Below are positions 7,960-18,598 of a stretch of 64,000 nt of DNA, piece by piece. Each line of letters begins with the position of its first letter. The stretch's first letter is position 1. Both the position numbers and the translations under genes were made by a program. Source of the stretch: Myxococcales bacterium (lineage in GTDB: Bacteria; UBA10199; 2-02-FULL-44-16; JAAZCA01); contig JAAZCA010000003.1 of NCBI GenBank assembly GCA_012513515.1, positions 1-64,000 on the forward strand, written 5' to 3'. The notes under the pieces are model-generated. The model was not told the origin of the DNA. It saw only the letters and a program-made list of their open reading frames with translations, and did not search any database.

Positions 7960-10900
7960 ATGTCATTCGATCTGGAAAAGCTCGCAGATGAGGGGTCAAA
8001 AAGCTCTGGCACCTGCATAGAAGGTTTTCGAGGCTCCTCAAAGGGGCTTTTTCTCGCTGAGCTGGCGAAGAAAAATCCAAACTCCCAGATATTGGCGATC
8101 ACCCGATCCGACGAATCGGCCCTGACTCTAGCCGATGACTGCAAATTCTTCATGCGAATTTCGGAAAAGAGCCGCGTGAGGATCTACCCTTCCAGCGAAA
8201 TCACTCCATATTCTAGAATATCCCCCGAACCGGAGCTCTGGGCCGAAAGAATAGCCGTTCAAAGTTCGCTGCTATCGAAGGAACCCGCGATAGTGATCGC
8301 TTCCTCGGATGCAATAATTCGCCGGATCCCGCCAAAGAGCTTCATCGAACGAGGAAGCTTCCTGATAGAGAATGGAAAGCCTCTGAACTTCGATGCTCTG
8401 CTGAAATATCTTTCCGACTTCGGATACGACGATGTGGGGCTGGTCGAAGAGATGGGATGTTTTGCAAAGAGAGGCGGCATAATTGACGTATGGTCCCCGA
8501 CTTTGAATGAGCCGCTCAGGATCGAACTCGATTCCGACATAGTGATATCGATCAGACCGTTTAACCCGGCCAGCCAGCGTTCCAAAGGAAGCTCAGAAAC
8601 ATTAAAATTCGCAGAACTTCTTCCAGTCAGCGAGATCCCGTTCGATGAAAAATCCAGGAGCCTTGCCGCGCACAGGGTGCGCGACCGCTCCGACACGCCC
8701 CTGACACCCGGAGAAAAACGCGCACTCATAGAGTCCATCCACGAAGGAATAGCGTTTTCAGGAATAGAAAATCTCACCCCTCTCTTTCACAAGGAGACCG
8801 CCACCGTATTCGATTATCTTGCTGCAGACGCGAAGGTGGTGATCTTCGACAGCGGAGAGGTTGAATCCTCCATCGAAGCTTTTTCAAAAAACGTATCCGA
8901 GCTGTATCATGAAAGCCTGAGTTCAGAAAGGATAGTCGCCCCGGAAGAAATCCTCATCAACTCGGAAGATTTTTTCAAAAACGCCTGGCGTTTTTCATCG
9001 ATTTTCACCGGATCTTTCGAAGAAGGAGTCGGAGAGGAGGCACCTCTCATCGCAGCCATCGAAGGAAACGCCGATATAAGGCCTATGATAGCCGGGCACA
9101 AGTCGGGGCAGTATATGCTCTCCCCTCTCGTCGCCCTGATACGCGACTGGCAAAAAAAAGGTTGGCAGGTCGTGCTCAATTGCCATACCGCCATACAGGC
9201 GCAGCGCCTCGGCGATCTTTTTCACACGCACGGCGTGGAGATGGTAAATTTCGAATCCAGCTTCGACACCCTGAAAGATGTGGAAACATCCTTTGTGAAA
9301 ATTATGATCGGACGCCTTTCATCGGGTTTCCGATGGCCTGACGAAAAGATAGCGATAGTGACCGACGAGGAAATTTTCGGTGAAAAAATTTCGAAAAAAC
9401 CCCACACGGCTAGAGCCAGCGAGCCCTTTACATCCTTTGCCGAAATAGCCGACGGTGATCTCATAGTCCACGAACAGCACGGCATAGGAAGATATCGTGG
9501 TTTGGTCAACCTGACGATAGAGGAAAAGCGCGGCGATTACATGCTGCTCGAATATCTCGGCTCCGACAAACTCTATCTTCCGGTTTACAGGCTGAACCTC
9601 GTTGGCAAATACATAGGCTCAGGAAGCGACGCTCCGATGCTCGACAAGCTCGGCGGCATAAGATGGAGCAATGTGCAGGCCAAGGCCCGCCGCGAAGTGG
9701 GGCTGATAGCGCGCGAATTGCTCAAGACCTACGCCGAAAGAAAACTCCGACCGGGATTTTCCTTTCCTGAAGGTGGGTCCGACTTCAACGAATTCTGCGC
9801 CGCATTTCCATACGATGAAACTCCAGATCAGACCAAAACCATCGAAGATGTCATGCGCGATATGGGAGAAAATAAACCATCCGACCGCCTGATATGCGGA
9901 GATGTTGGGTACGGAAAAACAGAGGTGGCGATGAGGGCAGCATATCGCGCTATAGCCGCCGACAAACAGGTTGCCATACTCGTTCCGACGACAGTTTTAG
10001 CGCTCCAGCATTATGAAAATTTCCTGAAGCGCTTCGCCGGCACTCCAGCCTCAATAGGGATGCTCTCCCGCTTTCGCAGCAAAACGGATATCAAAAATAC
10101 GCTGGAAAAACTAAAAACCGGTGCGATCGACATAGCGATAGGAACGCACAGGATCCTACAGGATGACGTTCGTTTCAAGAACCTAGGTCTCCTCATAATC
10201 GACGAGGAACACAGATTTGGCGTGAAGCATAAAGAAAGAATCAAACAGATGAAATCCACGGTCGATGTCTTTTCCATGACGGCCACCCCGATTCCCAGGA
10301 CGCTCAACATGTCGCTCATGGGAATCCGCGACATAAGCGTGATCAATACTCCGCCGGTGGACAGACAGGCGGTAGCAACTTACGTCACCCGCTTCGACGA
10401 GGCAGTGATTCGTCAGGCTATACTGAAAGAGCTTGCACGCGGCGGACAGATCTTTTTCGTGCATAACAGAGTTGAAACAATCGGATCGATGTTCGACAGG
10501 CTGAAAGGAATCATCCCGGAGGCTAAGATACTGCTCGGGCATGGCAAGATGCGCGAAGGAGCTCTCGAAAAGGTGATGATAGATTTTTTGGGAAAACGCG
10601 CCGACGTGCTTTTGTGCACGACGATAATCGAATCAGGTCTCGACATCCCGAACGCGAACACCATAATAGTGGACAGGGCCGACACCTTCGGCCTGGCCCA
10701 ATTGTACCAGCTCCGTGGCAGAGTCGGGCGTTCAAATATCAAAGCGTTCGCCTATCTCCTGACGCCTGACTCGAAGGAGATCACCCCCATAGCAAAAAAA
10801 AGGCTCTCCGTACTCAAACGATTCACCGAACTCGGCAGCGGATTTCAGATAGCGATGCACGACCTGGAGTTCAGGGGGGCCGGCAACATCCTCGGCAGCG

Positions 10901-11451
10901 CGCAGTCCGGCCATATAAACGCGATCGGATACGAGCTCTATGTAAAACTTCTCGACAGAACGGTAAGAAAACTCAAGGGTGCGGCCGTCGAGGAAGAGAT
11001 CAACCCGGAGCTAAACCTCAAGGTAAGCGCATTCCTCCCGGAGGACTACGTGCCGGACACCTCCGCCAGAGTAGAACTCTACAGGCGACTTGCCAGCCGC
11101 GAAGAAACCGCGGATCTCGAAGCCATGGCCGGGGAAATTTCCGACCGCTTCGGCACCCTGCCGAAGGAAGCGATCAATCTTCTCTCCATGATGGAAATAA
11201 AGATCATGGCCACCAAGCTCAAGATACGCCAGATCAATTTCGACGGAACCCAGTTTTCCTGCCAGTTCGACCAATCCACCCCCATTGACATAGAAAAGTT
11301 GCTGAAGGAACTGTCATCCGGCAAGGTCGGCTACAGGATCTACCCCCCGGACAAGCTTTTGATCGTAGCAGGTAACGTAGAGGGAGATGAAGAGGTGCTT
11401 TCGGCCGCGAAAAACTCCTTGAGCGCTCTATTTTCCTATGTTAGCCACTAG
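7960..11451 (+). CDS. mfd: Transcription-repair coupling factor Mfd
   Basis: 1163 residues from ATG 7960. Mfd displaces RNA polymerase stalled at DNA lesions and recruits UvrA. Order of parts: UvrB-homology region (about 1-330), RNA-polymerase interaction domain with ELADGDLIVHEQHGIGRY-like sequence (EIADGDLIVHEQHGIGRY) near 500-517, then the RecG-like motor with Walker A GDVGYGKTEVA near 647, DEEH near 748 and helicase motif VI QLRGRVGRS, then the C-terminal D7 domain that masks UvrA binding. In-frame codons run back to TTG 7921, but that lies in the promoter and ATG 7960 gives the MSFDLEKL start. No Shine-Dalgarno sequence is seen. It heads a 13-kb run of same-strand genes that also contains uvrA. 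Confidence 0.95.
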   Translation: MSFDLEKLADEGSKSSGTCIEGFRGSSKGLFLAELAKKNPNSQILAITRSDESALTLADDCKFFMRISEKSRVRIYPSSEITPYSRISPEPELWAERIAVQSSLLSKEPAIVIASSDAIIRRIPPKSFIERGSFLIENGKPLNFDALLKYLSDFGYDDVGLVEEMGCFAKRGGIIDVWSPTLNEPLRIELDSDIVISIRPFNPASQRSKGSSETLKFAELLPVSEIPFDEKSRSLAAHRVRDRSDTPLTPGEKRALIESIHEGIAFSGIENLTPLFHKETATVFDYLAADAKVVIFDSGEVESSIEAFSKNVSELYHESLSSERIVAPEEILINSEDFFKNAWRFSSIFTGSFEEGVGEEAPLIAAIEGNADIRPMIAGHKSGQYMLSPLVALIRDWQKKGWQVVLNCHTAIQAQRLGDLFHTHGVEMVNFESSFDTLKDVETSFVKIMIGRLSSGFRWPDEKIAIVTDEEIFGEKISKKPHTARASEPFTSFAEIADGDLIVHEQHGIGRYRGLVNLTIEEKRGDYMLLEYLGSDKLYLPVYRLNLVGKYIGSGSDAPMLDKLGGIRWSNVQAKARREVGLIARELLKTYAERKLRPGFSFPEGGSDFNEFCAAFPYDETPDQTKTIEDVMRDMGENKPSDRLICGDVGYGKTEVAMRAAYRAIAADKQVAILVPTTVLALQHYENFLKRFAGTPASIGMLSRFRSKTDIKNTLEKLKTGAIDIAIGTHRILQDDVRFKNLGLLIIDEEHRFGVKHKERIKQMKSTVDVFSMTATPIPRTLNMSLMGIRDISVINTPPVDRQAVATYVTRFDEAVIRQAILKELARGGQIFFVHNRVETIGSMFDRLKGIIPEAKILLGHGKMREGALEKVMIDFLGKRADVLLCTTIIESGLDIPNANTIIVDRADTFGLAQLYQLRGRVGRSNIKAFAYLLTPDSKEITPIAKKRLSVLKRFTELGSGFQIAMHDLEFRGAGNILGSAQSGHINAIGYELYVKLLDRTVRKLKGAAVEEEINPELNLKVSAFLPEDYVPDTSARVELYRRLASREETADLEAMAGEISDRFGTLPKEAINLLSMMEIKIMATKLKIRQINFDGTQFSCQFDQSTPIDIEKLLKELSSGKVGYRIYPPDKLLIVAGNVEGDEEVLSAAKNSLSALFSYVSH

Positions 11452-11455
11452 CCCC

Positions 11456-12409
11456 ATGCGCACAAAATCGATCTTGCCTGTCGTAATACTCATCCTGGCC
11501 GCCGCACTTGGATGCTCCGAAAAACCGGCCGAAAAAATCGTCGCCACGGTGGGATCGATGACTATCGGAGAATCGCGCCTGCGCGAGGAGATAGCATTCG
11601 AAGGCTCCAAATACGATCCCGAAATGATCTCGACCAAGGTGAATTTCGAACAACTGAAGGCTCAGGCATTGGAGAAGCTGATTCAAGAGGCCATGCTCTT
11701 AAATGAGGCGATAAAACTCGACATATCGGCAACATCCGATGAACTGAAAAAAGAGGAATCCTTGCAAAGGGGTTCACTCACAGATGACGAGATAAGTGAA
11801 GCCCTCAAGGAAAAAGGTCTGAACATAGATCGTTGGAGGGAGATACAGAAAAAAAGGATAATCATGACTAAGCTGATCCAGAGCGAAGTTCTGGACAAGG
11901 TCCCCGTCTTGGACGCCGATATCGAGAGTTACTACAACGATAATATACATCAGTTCAGCCTACCGACGCATTTTCATGCCAAACAGATCATCGTCGATAG
12001 CCGCGAACTCGCGGAGGAGATATTGGCGAAGCTTAAGAAGGGGGGGGATTTCGCTGAGCTGGCGAAAAAACACTCCTTAAGCCCCGATGGAAAGAACGGC
12101 GGCGACCTCGGGTTCTTCAACGCCCAGAGCTATCCACCGGTATTTTCCGAAATATGCCACAAGCTGAAGCCCGGGGAGATAAGCGACGTAGTGGAAACCG
12201 ACTATGGATACCAGATATTCCAACTGATCGATTCGCGCCCGGCAAGGCAGGAGAGCCTCTCTGAAGCCAAGCCCTACATAAAGAACCTGCTCGCGGAAGA
12301 AAAATCCGCCGACATATTCAAAAAGTGGTTTGACGATTTGAGAGCCAAGACGGAGATATCTGTGAACGAAAAAGCACTTGCGGAGGTACTTCTTGAAGAG
12401 AAAAAATAA
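11456..12409 (+). CDS. Parvulin-type peptidyl-prolyl isomerase lipoprotein (SurA/PrsA-like)
   Basis: 317 residues from ATG 11456. The signal peptide ends in a lipobox LGC with Cys20, so it is probably a lipid-anchored periplasmic foldase. A SurA-type helical N-domain (about 25-160) precedes one PpiC parvulin domain at about 170-270 (HAKQIIVDSRELAEEIL; GGDFAELAKKHSLSPDGKNG; GDLGFF). An earlier in-frame ATG at 11438 lies inside mfd and adds six residues before the basic n-region, so the second ATG is preferred. It is followed by a second parvulin gene that overlaps it by 17 bases; the pair probably acts in outer-membrane protein assembly. Confidence 0.88.
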   Translation: MRTKSILPVVILILAAALGCSEKPAEKIVATVGSMTIGESRLREEIAFEGSKYDPEMISTKVNFEQLKAQALEKLIQEAMLLNEAIKLDISATSDELKKEESLQRGSLTDDEISEALKEKGLNIDRWREIQKKRIIMTKLIQSEVLDKVPVLDADIESYYNDNIHQFSLPTHFHAKQIIVDSRELAEEILAKLKKGGDFAELAKKHSLSPDGKNGGDLGFFNAQSYPPVFSEICHKLKPGEISDVVETDYGYQIFQLIDSRPARQESLSEAKPYIKNLLAEEKSADIFKKWFDDLRAKTEISVNEKALAEVLLEEKK

Positions 12410-13364
12410 ATTCGCGTGCGCGCTGATCCTAGTGACGCTTTTTGCCGCAGCATCAGCCTCGGCAGGAATGGAATCCGGAAAAAGCACCGGCGGCAAACGC
12501 ATCAGCGGAATAGCAGCCATAGTCAACGACAACATCGTAACCGAGACCGAGGTAGAAAAGGCGATCAGGATGTTGAAGGGCCCAGCCCTGGTAGGCGATT
12601 CTGACGCCAGGCGAGATGTCATAAACAGACTCGTCGACGACATGCTCTTCGATCAGCTCGTCTCCGCCGCGAAGATAGAGATCTCCGACGACGATCTCGC
12701 GCGCGCCATCGCAGGCATCCTGCAGGAAAACAGAATCTCGCTCGACCAACTCAGAAATGAACTCGCTGGAAAGGGGATGACTTACGACGATTACAAAGCT
12801 AGCATCTCCAAGGAGATCAGGAGGGTCAAGTACGTAAACCAGGTGATAGGACCACAGGTCAAGATAACCGACCAGGACCTCCGCGACTACTACCAGAAAA
12901 ATCAGGAGCAGTTCCGCGGAACGCACAGCGCGCATATCGCTGAGATAGTTCTGCCGCTGGATGAAATCACCTCACAGGCGGAATTCAATTCCCTGCGCGA
13001 TCTTGCGCTTTCAATATCGTCGAAAGGCAAAAAAGGAGGGGCCTTCGAACAGCTCGCCCAAAAGCATTCCAAGGGGCCCAATCCGGAAAAAGGCGGAGAC
13101 CTGGGAATGATCGATCTTTCAACTCTTCCTGCGGAAGTCTCTTCGACGGTCAGGAGGATGAAGATAGGTGACGTGTCGAGCCCAATACTGTCGGGCAACG
13201 CCATAGTCGTAGTGAAACTCATCTCGCTGCCTGAAATTTCCGCCGCGGATTTCGACAGGCTGCGCGACAAGATCTACGAAGCGCTCTACGATGCAAAGAT
13301 AGACGAGACGATGGCAAGCTATCTCGCAAAGGAGAGGCAGAAGGCATTCATCGAAATCAGATGA
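12393..13364 (+). CDS. SurA-like periplasmic chaperone / peptidyl-prolyl isomerase
   Basis: 323 residues from TTG 12393. GGAGG at 12,382-12,386 lies six bases before this TTG and decides the start; an earlier in-frame TTG at 12,378 has no such site. A signal peptide (FACALILVTLFAAASASA) targets it to the periplasm. The N-domain begins ISGIAAIVNDNIVTETEVEK, the SurA signature. One parvulin domain covers about 180-275 (HIAEIVLPL; GGAFEQLAQKHSKGPNPEKG; GDLGMI). It has one PPIase domain rather than the two of E. coli SurA. It overlaps the preceding foldase gene by 17 bases, so the two are coupled. Confidence 0.88.
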   Translation: MKRKNKFACALILVTLFAAASASAGMESGKSTGGKRISGIAAIVNDNIVTETEVEKAIRMLKGPALVGDSDARRDVINRLVDDMLFDQLVSAAKIEISDDDLARAIAGILQENRISLDQLRNELAGKGMTYDDYKASISKEIRRVKYVNQVIGPQVKITDQDLRDYYQKNQEQFRGTHSAHIAEIVLPLDEITSQAEFNSLRDLALSISSKGKKGGAFEQLAQKHSKGPNPEKGGDLGMIDLSTLPAEVSSTVRRMKIGDVSSPILSGNAIVVVKLISLPEISAADFDRLRDKIYEALYDAKIDETMASYLAKERQKAFIEIR

Positions 13365-13389
13365 TTTCTTCCGCCATTCGCACACCAAT

Positions 13390-14337
13390 ATGAACGACCT
13401 TATAGGAATATCGACCGGCGATCCGGAAGGCATAGGCCCTGAAATAACGGCCGCGGCCCTGCTGGAACTTCCTCGCGAGATCTCGTCGAAGATCGTCCTC
13501 TTTGGAAAAAAATCCATTTTCGAAAAAGCATTCGACCTCATAGGCACAAAAATTCCCCGGGAAGTAGAAGTGCATGAATGCGTTGGAAAGGCGCTTAAGG
13601 ACGCAGGCAGCATCGCACTGGCAGCGCTGGAATCCGCAGTTGATAGCGCCCTTTCAGGAAAAATCTCCGCACTGGTTACAGCTCCTGTCAACAAAGGCAG
13701 AGTAATCAGGATCGACCCGGGCTTCATCGGCCATACTGAATATCTCGCAAAACGCTGCGGCGTAAAAAACGCTACCATGATGTTCATCTCCGACCATGAA
13801 GAGAAGATGCGGATGTCTCTTGTCACAACCCACCTTCCGCTTTCGAAAGTTGCCGAAGAAATCGCTGCTGAAAAAATTCTAAAGACAATATCAATGACCT
13901 CATCAGCGGTTTCGAAGATGGATGGAATCGCCACGCCAAAAATTGCGGTGTGCTCCCTCAATCCCCACGCCGGAGAATGCGGGCATTTCGGCAGTGATGA
14001 AGCGGAAAAAATAGCCCCGGCGATCGCCATGGCAAATGCAGGGGGTATGGATTGCAGCGGCCCCCACCCGGCCGACGCCATCTTCTCCCCCCTTTCACGA
14101 GTAAAATTCGACGCGGCAGTAGCTATGTACCACGACCAGGGAATGATCCCCGCAAAGATTCTCTCAAAGGGAAGATGCATCAACGTGACCCTCGGCCTCC
14201 CCTTCTTCAGGACATCCCCTGGACATGGCAGCGCAGATGACATAGCCTGGACAGGATCTGCGGACAAAACGCCTATGTTGGACGCGATAATCGCCGCCCA
14301 CAAACTTTCCCGAACTGACAAAAACACGGAGGATTAA
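13390..14337 (+). CDS. pdxA: 4-hydroxythreonine-4-phosphate dehydrogenase
   Basis: 315 residues. PdxA oxidises 4-phosphohydroxy-threonine in the DXP-dependent pyridoxal phosphate pathway. The N-terminus holds STGDPEGIGPEIT (8-20), and later motifs APVNKG, GHTEYLA, CSLNPHAGE and AMYHDQGM are all family hallmarks; the His residues in GHTE and YHDQ bind the metal. It follows surA-like by 25 bases with no clear RBS, so translation may rely on coupling. surA-pdxA adjacency is also known from enterobacteria. Confidence 0.95.
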   Translation: MNDLIGISTGDPEGIGPEITAAALLELPREISSKIVLFGKKSIFEKAFDLIGTKIPREVEVHECVGKALKDAGSIALAALESAVDSALSGKISALVTAPVNKGRVIRIDPGFIGHTEYLAKRCGVKNATMMFISDHEEKMRMSLVTTHLPLSKVAEEIAAEKILKTISMTSSAVSKMDGIATPKIAVCSLNPHAGECGHFGSDEAEKIAPAIAMANAGGMDCSGPHPADAIFSPLSRVKFDAAVAMYHDQGMIPAKILSKGRCINVTLGLPFFRTSPGHGSADDIAWTGSADKTPMLDAIIAAHKLSRTDKNTED

Positions 14338-15741
14338 ATGGCTATCAAGTTTGGTACCGACGGCTGGAGAGCAGTGGTAGACAAGGATTTCATACCCGAA
14401 AACATAAAGAAGGTTGCGCAGGCCTTCGCAGACCTGTATCCCGAGGTCGAAAATACCGGCAAACCTATAGCGATCGGATACGACAAGCGCAACCAGAGCC
14501 CGGAGGCTGCGCGGCTGGTCGCCGAGGTCCTTCTCGGAAACGGAATCAAGGTCATATTCAGCGACGATTTCTGCCCTACCCCGGCCGTCTCCTGGTACGT
14601 TAAAAACAGGGGCCTTACCGCTGGCATAATGGTGACGGCAAGCCATAATCCTCCAGCCTGGAACGGAATAAAATTCAAGGAAAGCTACGGCGGAGCGGCA
14701 TCTGGAGAATACTGCACCCCTATAGAGGAGATGATTCTTAAAAACGACCAGATCGGCAGAAAGCCCAAGATGAAATCTATAAGGGGCAACCCCGACTTCT
14801 CCGAGTTCAGCCCATTCGGCGAATACATGAATTCCTTCAGACAATTCGTCGATATCGAAAAAATCAAGAAGAGCGGCTTCAAAATAATGTTCGATCCGCT
14901 CTACGGGTCCGGCGGCGGGTACATGACGAAGCTTTTAGGCAGCATGATCACCGAAATCCACGGTGAAAGGGACGTAAAATTCGGCGGGCTGAATCCCGAG
15001 CCGATCCCGCCGCATGCAAACGAGCTTATGGAGCGCGTGAAAGCCGGAGATTTCTCCTGCGGCATACTCACAGACGGAGACGCAGACAGGGCCGGAGCAG
15101 TGGATGAAAACGGAAACTTCATCACGACGCACGAATTGTTTTCCCTACTCATACGCCACGTCGTCGAAAACAAAGGCTGGAAGGGAAAGATAATCAAATC
15201 GATATCCACCACCCAGATGATCGACAGGCTCGCAAAAAAATACGGCTTCGAAATAGGGATCACTCCGGTCGGATTCAAATACATAAGCCCTGCGATGAAG
15301 GACCCTTCGGTTCTCATCGGCGGCGAGGAGAGCGGAGGCTTCGGATTCCCGCGCCACATCCCGGAACGCGACGGAGTTTTTTCCGACCTCCTGCTACTTG
15401 AATACATGGCCAATGACAACAAGACCCTTGGCGAACTCGTCTATGATCTGCAGAAAAAATTCGGCCCGACCAAATACAGGAGGATGGACCACCACCTCGA
15501 CCAGGACACCATCCAGAGGGTCAGGGAGAAGATGAACACGCTCGACATACCGTCAGTGTGCGGTAAAAAACTCGTTCACCATGAGACTATGGACGGACAC
15601 CATTTTCTGTTTGATGACGATTCCTGGCTTCTCTTCAGGGCATCTGGAACGGAGCCCTTGATACGAATCTACGCCGAGGCGCCCAGCATGGACCAGGTGG
15701 AAGAGATGCTCGCTGAAGGCAAAAAGAGAGTGGGGCTCTAG
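14338..15741 (+). CDS. Phosphohexomutase (phosphoglucomutase/phosphomannomutase family)
   Basis: 467 residues. The alpha-D-phosphohexomutase fold is clear: FGTDGWR at 5-11, phosphoserine loop TASHNP with Ser102, metal loop DGDADR at 246-251, sugar-binding GGEESGG near 328-334 and phosphate-binding RASGTEP near the C-terminus. Substrate (glucose, mannose or glucosamine phosphate) cannot be told from sequence alone; a GlmM role is possible because glmS and glmU are in the window. GGAGG lies six bases before the ATG, which directly follows the pdxA stop codon. Confidence 0.92.
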   Translation: MAIKFGTDGWRAVVDKDFIPENIKKVAQAFADLYPEVENTGKPIAIGYDKRNQSPEAARLVAEVLLGNGIKVIFSDDFCPTPAVSWYVKNRGLTAGIMVTASHNPPAWNGIKFKESYGGAASGEYCTPIEEMILKNDQIGRKPKMKSIRGNPDFSEFSPFGEYMNSFRQFVDIEKIKKSGFKIMFDPLYGSGGGYMTKLLGSMITEIHGERDVKFGGLNPEPIPPHANELMERVKAGDFSCGILTDGDADRAGAVDENGNFITTHELFSLLIRHVVENKGWKGKIIKSISTTQMIDRLAKKYGFEIGITPVGFKYISPAMKDPSVLIGGEESGGFGFPRHIPERDGVFSDLLLLEYMANDNKTLGELVYDLQKKFGPTKYRRMDHHLDQDTIQRVREKMNTLDIPSVCGKKLVHHETMDGHHFLFDDDSWLLFRASGTEPLIRIYAEAPSMDQVEEMLAEGKKRVGL

Positions 15742-15752
15742 AGGCGGGGCTG

Positions 15753-18596
15753 ATGCCATACGAAGAAATAATCGTCCGCGGCGCGCGGACGCACAATCTG
15801 AAAAACATCGACATAACGATTCCGAAAAATAAGCTCGTAGTCATAACCGGGCTCTCGGGTTCGGGAAAGTCGTCGCTCGCTTTCGACACGATCTACGCCG
15901 AGGGGCAGCGAAGATACGTGGAATCTCTGTCGGCTTATGCCAGGCAGTTCCTGACGCAGATGGATAAGCCCGACGTCGACTCGATAGAAGGGCTCTCCCC
16001 CGCAATATCCATAGAACAGAGAAATGCCAGCAAAAACCCCCGCTCGACCGTCGGCACATCTACGGAGATATACGACTATCTGCGGCTTCTCTTCGCCCGC
16101 GTGGGGAAGCCCCACTGTCCTTCCTGCAAAAGGCCCATCTCGGGGCAGACTATATCGCAGATGGTGGACCACATACTCGGAATGCCGGAGGGAACGAAGT
16201 TCGCGATCCTGTCCCCTATCATCTCGGGCAGGAAGGGCGAGCACGCAAAGGAACTCGCCTCGCTCGCAAAACAGGGGTTCATAAGGGCGAGAATAGACGG
16301 CGAAACCGTCGAGCTCTCCGATTCTCCGAAACTCGACAAGAAGAAAAAACACGACATCGACCTGTTCGTCGACAGGCTCGAGGTCAAGCCCTCCATCAAA
16401 TCGCGGCTCGCCGACTCGCTTGAGACGGCGCTCAAGTTCGGAAACGGAATCGTCCGCATCCTGCACGGAAAAGAGGAAACTCTGCTCTCCGAAAAAAATT
16501 CCTGCGCGTACTGCGACGTCAGCATGCCGGAGATAACGCCCCAGCTGTTCAGCTTCAACAGTCCCAAGGGTGCGTGTCCGGACTGCGACGGCCTCGGCAG
16601 CCGGAGATATTTCGACCCGGACCTCATCGTTCCGAACAGGAACCTGTCTCTGCGCGACGAGGCGGTCCTGCCCTGGCAGAGGATGAAAGCCACCGACAGA
16701 ATCGAGCTGGCTTCGGCCCTTGCGCGCCATTACGGATTCGACATATACACCCCCTTCGGAGAGCTCCCGGAAAAAGTTCAGGAAGTCATATTTCACGGCT
16801 CGGGCGATGAAAAAATAAAGTTCTCCTACGACACCGGCGACGACAAAAAACACGTCTTCAAGGCCCCCTTCGAAGGGGTCATACCGTCGCTGGAAAAAAA
16901 GCTTCGCGAAGCGGCGACCCTATCCGCGCAGGAATACGCGGAACAGTTCATGAACATGAGGCACTGCCCCACCTGCAACGGAACCCGCCTCAGAAAAGAG
17001 GCCCTCTCCGTTCTTTTCGACGGCAGGAACATCAGCGAAGTCGTCGCGATGCCGGTCGGCGAATGCGCAAAATTTTTCCGGTCCGTGCGCCTCGGGAAAA
17101 AGGACGCTGAAATAGCCAAAAAGCTCATGAGCGAGATCATCGAGCGCCTCTCATTCCTCATAGACGTCGGGCTCGACTACATCACGCTGGAGCGTTCGAG
17201 CATGACCCTCGCCGGCGGAGAGGATCAGCGCATACGCCTGGCGACGCAGATAGGCTCGGCGCTCACGGGAGTTCTCTACGTTCTCGACGAGCCGTCCATC
17301 GGCCTCCACCAGAGGGACAACGACAGGCTGATCTCCACGCTCAAAAAACTCCGGGACATAGGCAACACGGTTCTCGTCGTGGAGCACGACCGGGACATGA
17401 TGCTCGAAGCCGACCATATAATCGACATGGGCCCCGGCGCGGGGATGAACGGCGGGAAAATAATCGCCACGGGCTCTCCGGCCATGGTGATGAAAAATCC
17501 AAAATCTCTCACAGGGCAGTACCTGGCCGGCAAGATATCCCTTGAAAACCGCGGCGCGCGAAGATCCCCTTCCGAAGCGGCCATAAAGATCACCGGCGCG
17601 AAGGAACACAACCTGAAAAACGTAGACGTAAAAATTCCTCTCGGACTTTTTACGGCGGTCACCGGCGTATCCGGCTCGGGCAAATCGACGCTTATAAACG
17701 ACACCCTGTATGCGGGGCTCATGCAGAGAATATTCAAGTCCAAGATGCCCGCGGGGGCCGTCGATGAAATAACCGGCCACCAGCAGATAGCCCGCGTCAT
17801 CAACATAGATCAAACCCCAATCGGGCGCACTCCGAGGTCGAATCCGGCCACTTACACTGGGATTTTCACCCACATCCGCGACCTTTACGCGGAGCTGCCC
17901 GACTCCAAATCCAGGGGATACAAGCCCGGGCGTTTTTCCTTCAACGTCAAAGGCGGAAGGTGCGAAGCCTGCGAAGGGGACGGCATCATCAAGATAGAGA
18001 TGCACTTCCTTCCGGACGTCTATGTGGAATGCGAAGTCTGCCGGGGGATGCGCTTCAACAGGGAAACTCTCGAAGTGAAGTACAAGGGGGCGTCGATAGC
18101 CGACGTGCTTCGCATGACTATAAACCAGGCCCACTCCTTCTTCGAAAACATTCCGCAGATACGCCACAAGCTGGAAACCCTGATCGATGTCGGGCTCGGA
18201 TACATCGAGCTCGGCCAGTCTGCGACGACTCTGTCCGGCGGAGAAGCCCAGCGCATAAAGTTATCAAGAGAACTATCGAAGCGCTCCTCCCCGATACAAG
18301 CCGAGGGAGGCGTCGGAAAAACTCTCTACATACTCGACGAGCCCACCACCGGACTTCATTTCGACGACGTGATGAAGCTGCTGGACGTGCTGGACAAACT
18401 CGTCGCCGCAGGCAACACGATCGTGGTGATAGAGCATAACCTTGACGTAATAAAGTTCGCGGATTACTGTATCGACTTGGGGCCTGCGGGGGGCGCTAGG
18501 GGAGGCGAAATAGTCGCCGTAGGCACTCCCGAGGAAATCGCGAAAAACCCCAGATCACACACAGGAAGATACCTCAGAGAGGTATTAGGAGAGTGA
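15753..18596 (+). CDS. uvrA: Excinuclease ABC subunit A, with changed first ABC signature
   Basis: 947 residues, normal for UvrA, the damage-sensing ATPase of nucleotide excision repair. Walker A motifs are GLSGSGKS (33-40) and GVSGSGKST (about 636-644). Zinc-binding Cys clusters occur in the first half (CPSC, CAYC, CPDC) and near the C-terminus (CEAC and CEVC). The C-terminal signature is standard LSGGEAQ (827-833), but the N-terminal one reads LAGGEDQ (486-492), replacing the usual Ser and Ala. The rest of that region ([16 protein letters not shown]) is ordinary. It follows the phosphohexomutase by 11 bases and overlaps the leader of the next gene. Confidence 0.96.
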   Translation: MPYEEIIVRGARTHNLKNIDITIPKNKLVVITGLSGSGKSSLAFDTIYAEGQRRYVESLSAYARQFLTQMDKPDVDSIEGLSPAISIEQRNASKNPRSTVGTSTEIYDYLRLLFARVGKPHCPSCKRPISGQTISQMVDHILGMPEGTKFAILSPIISGRKGEHAKELASLAKQGFIRARIDGETVELSDSPKLDKKKKHDIDLFVDRLEVKPSIKSRLADSLETALKFGNGIVRILHGKEETLLSEKNSCAYCDVSMPEITPQLFSFNSPKGACPDCDGLGSRRYFDPDLIVPNRNLSLRDEAVLPWQRMKATDRIELASALARHYGFDIYTPFGELPEKVQEVIFHGSGDEKIKFSYDTGDDKKHVFKAPFEGVIPSLEKKLREAATLSAQEYAEQFMNMRHCPTCNGTRLRKEALSVLFDGRNISEVVAMPVGECAKFFRSVRLGKKDAEIAKKLMSEIIERLSFLIDVGLDYITLERSSMTLAGGEDQRIRLATQIGSALTGVLYVLDEPSIGLHQRDNDRLISTLKKLRDIGNTVLVVEHDRDMMLEADHIIDMGPGAGMNGGKIIATGSPAMVMKNPKSLTGQYLAGKISLENRGARRSPSEAAIKITGAKEHNLKNVDVKIPLGLFTAVTGVSGSGKSTLINDTLYAGLMQRIFKSKMPAGAVDEITGHQQIARVINIDQTPIGRTPRSNPATYTGIFTHIRDLYAELPDSKSRGYKPGRFSFNVKGGRCEACEGDGIIKIEMHFLPDVYVECEVCRGMRFNRETLEVKYKGASIADVLRMTINQAHSFFENIPQIRHKLETLIDVGLGYIELGQSATTLSGGEAQRIKLSRELSKRSSPIQAEGGVGKTLYILDEPTTGLHFDDVMKLLDVLDKLVAAGNTIVVIEHNLDVIKFADYCIDLGPAGGARGGEIVAVGTPEEIAKNPRSHTGRYLREVLGE

Positions 18597-18598
18597 CC

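Noticed and set aside
12077-12643. Long minus-strand open frames over mfd, surA-like, pdxA and uvrA
   Set aside because: They are frame shadows of well-supported genes, with no RBS and no recognisable protein sequence.
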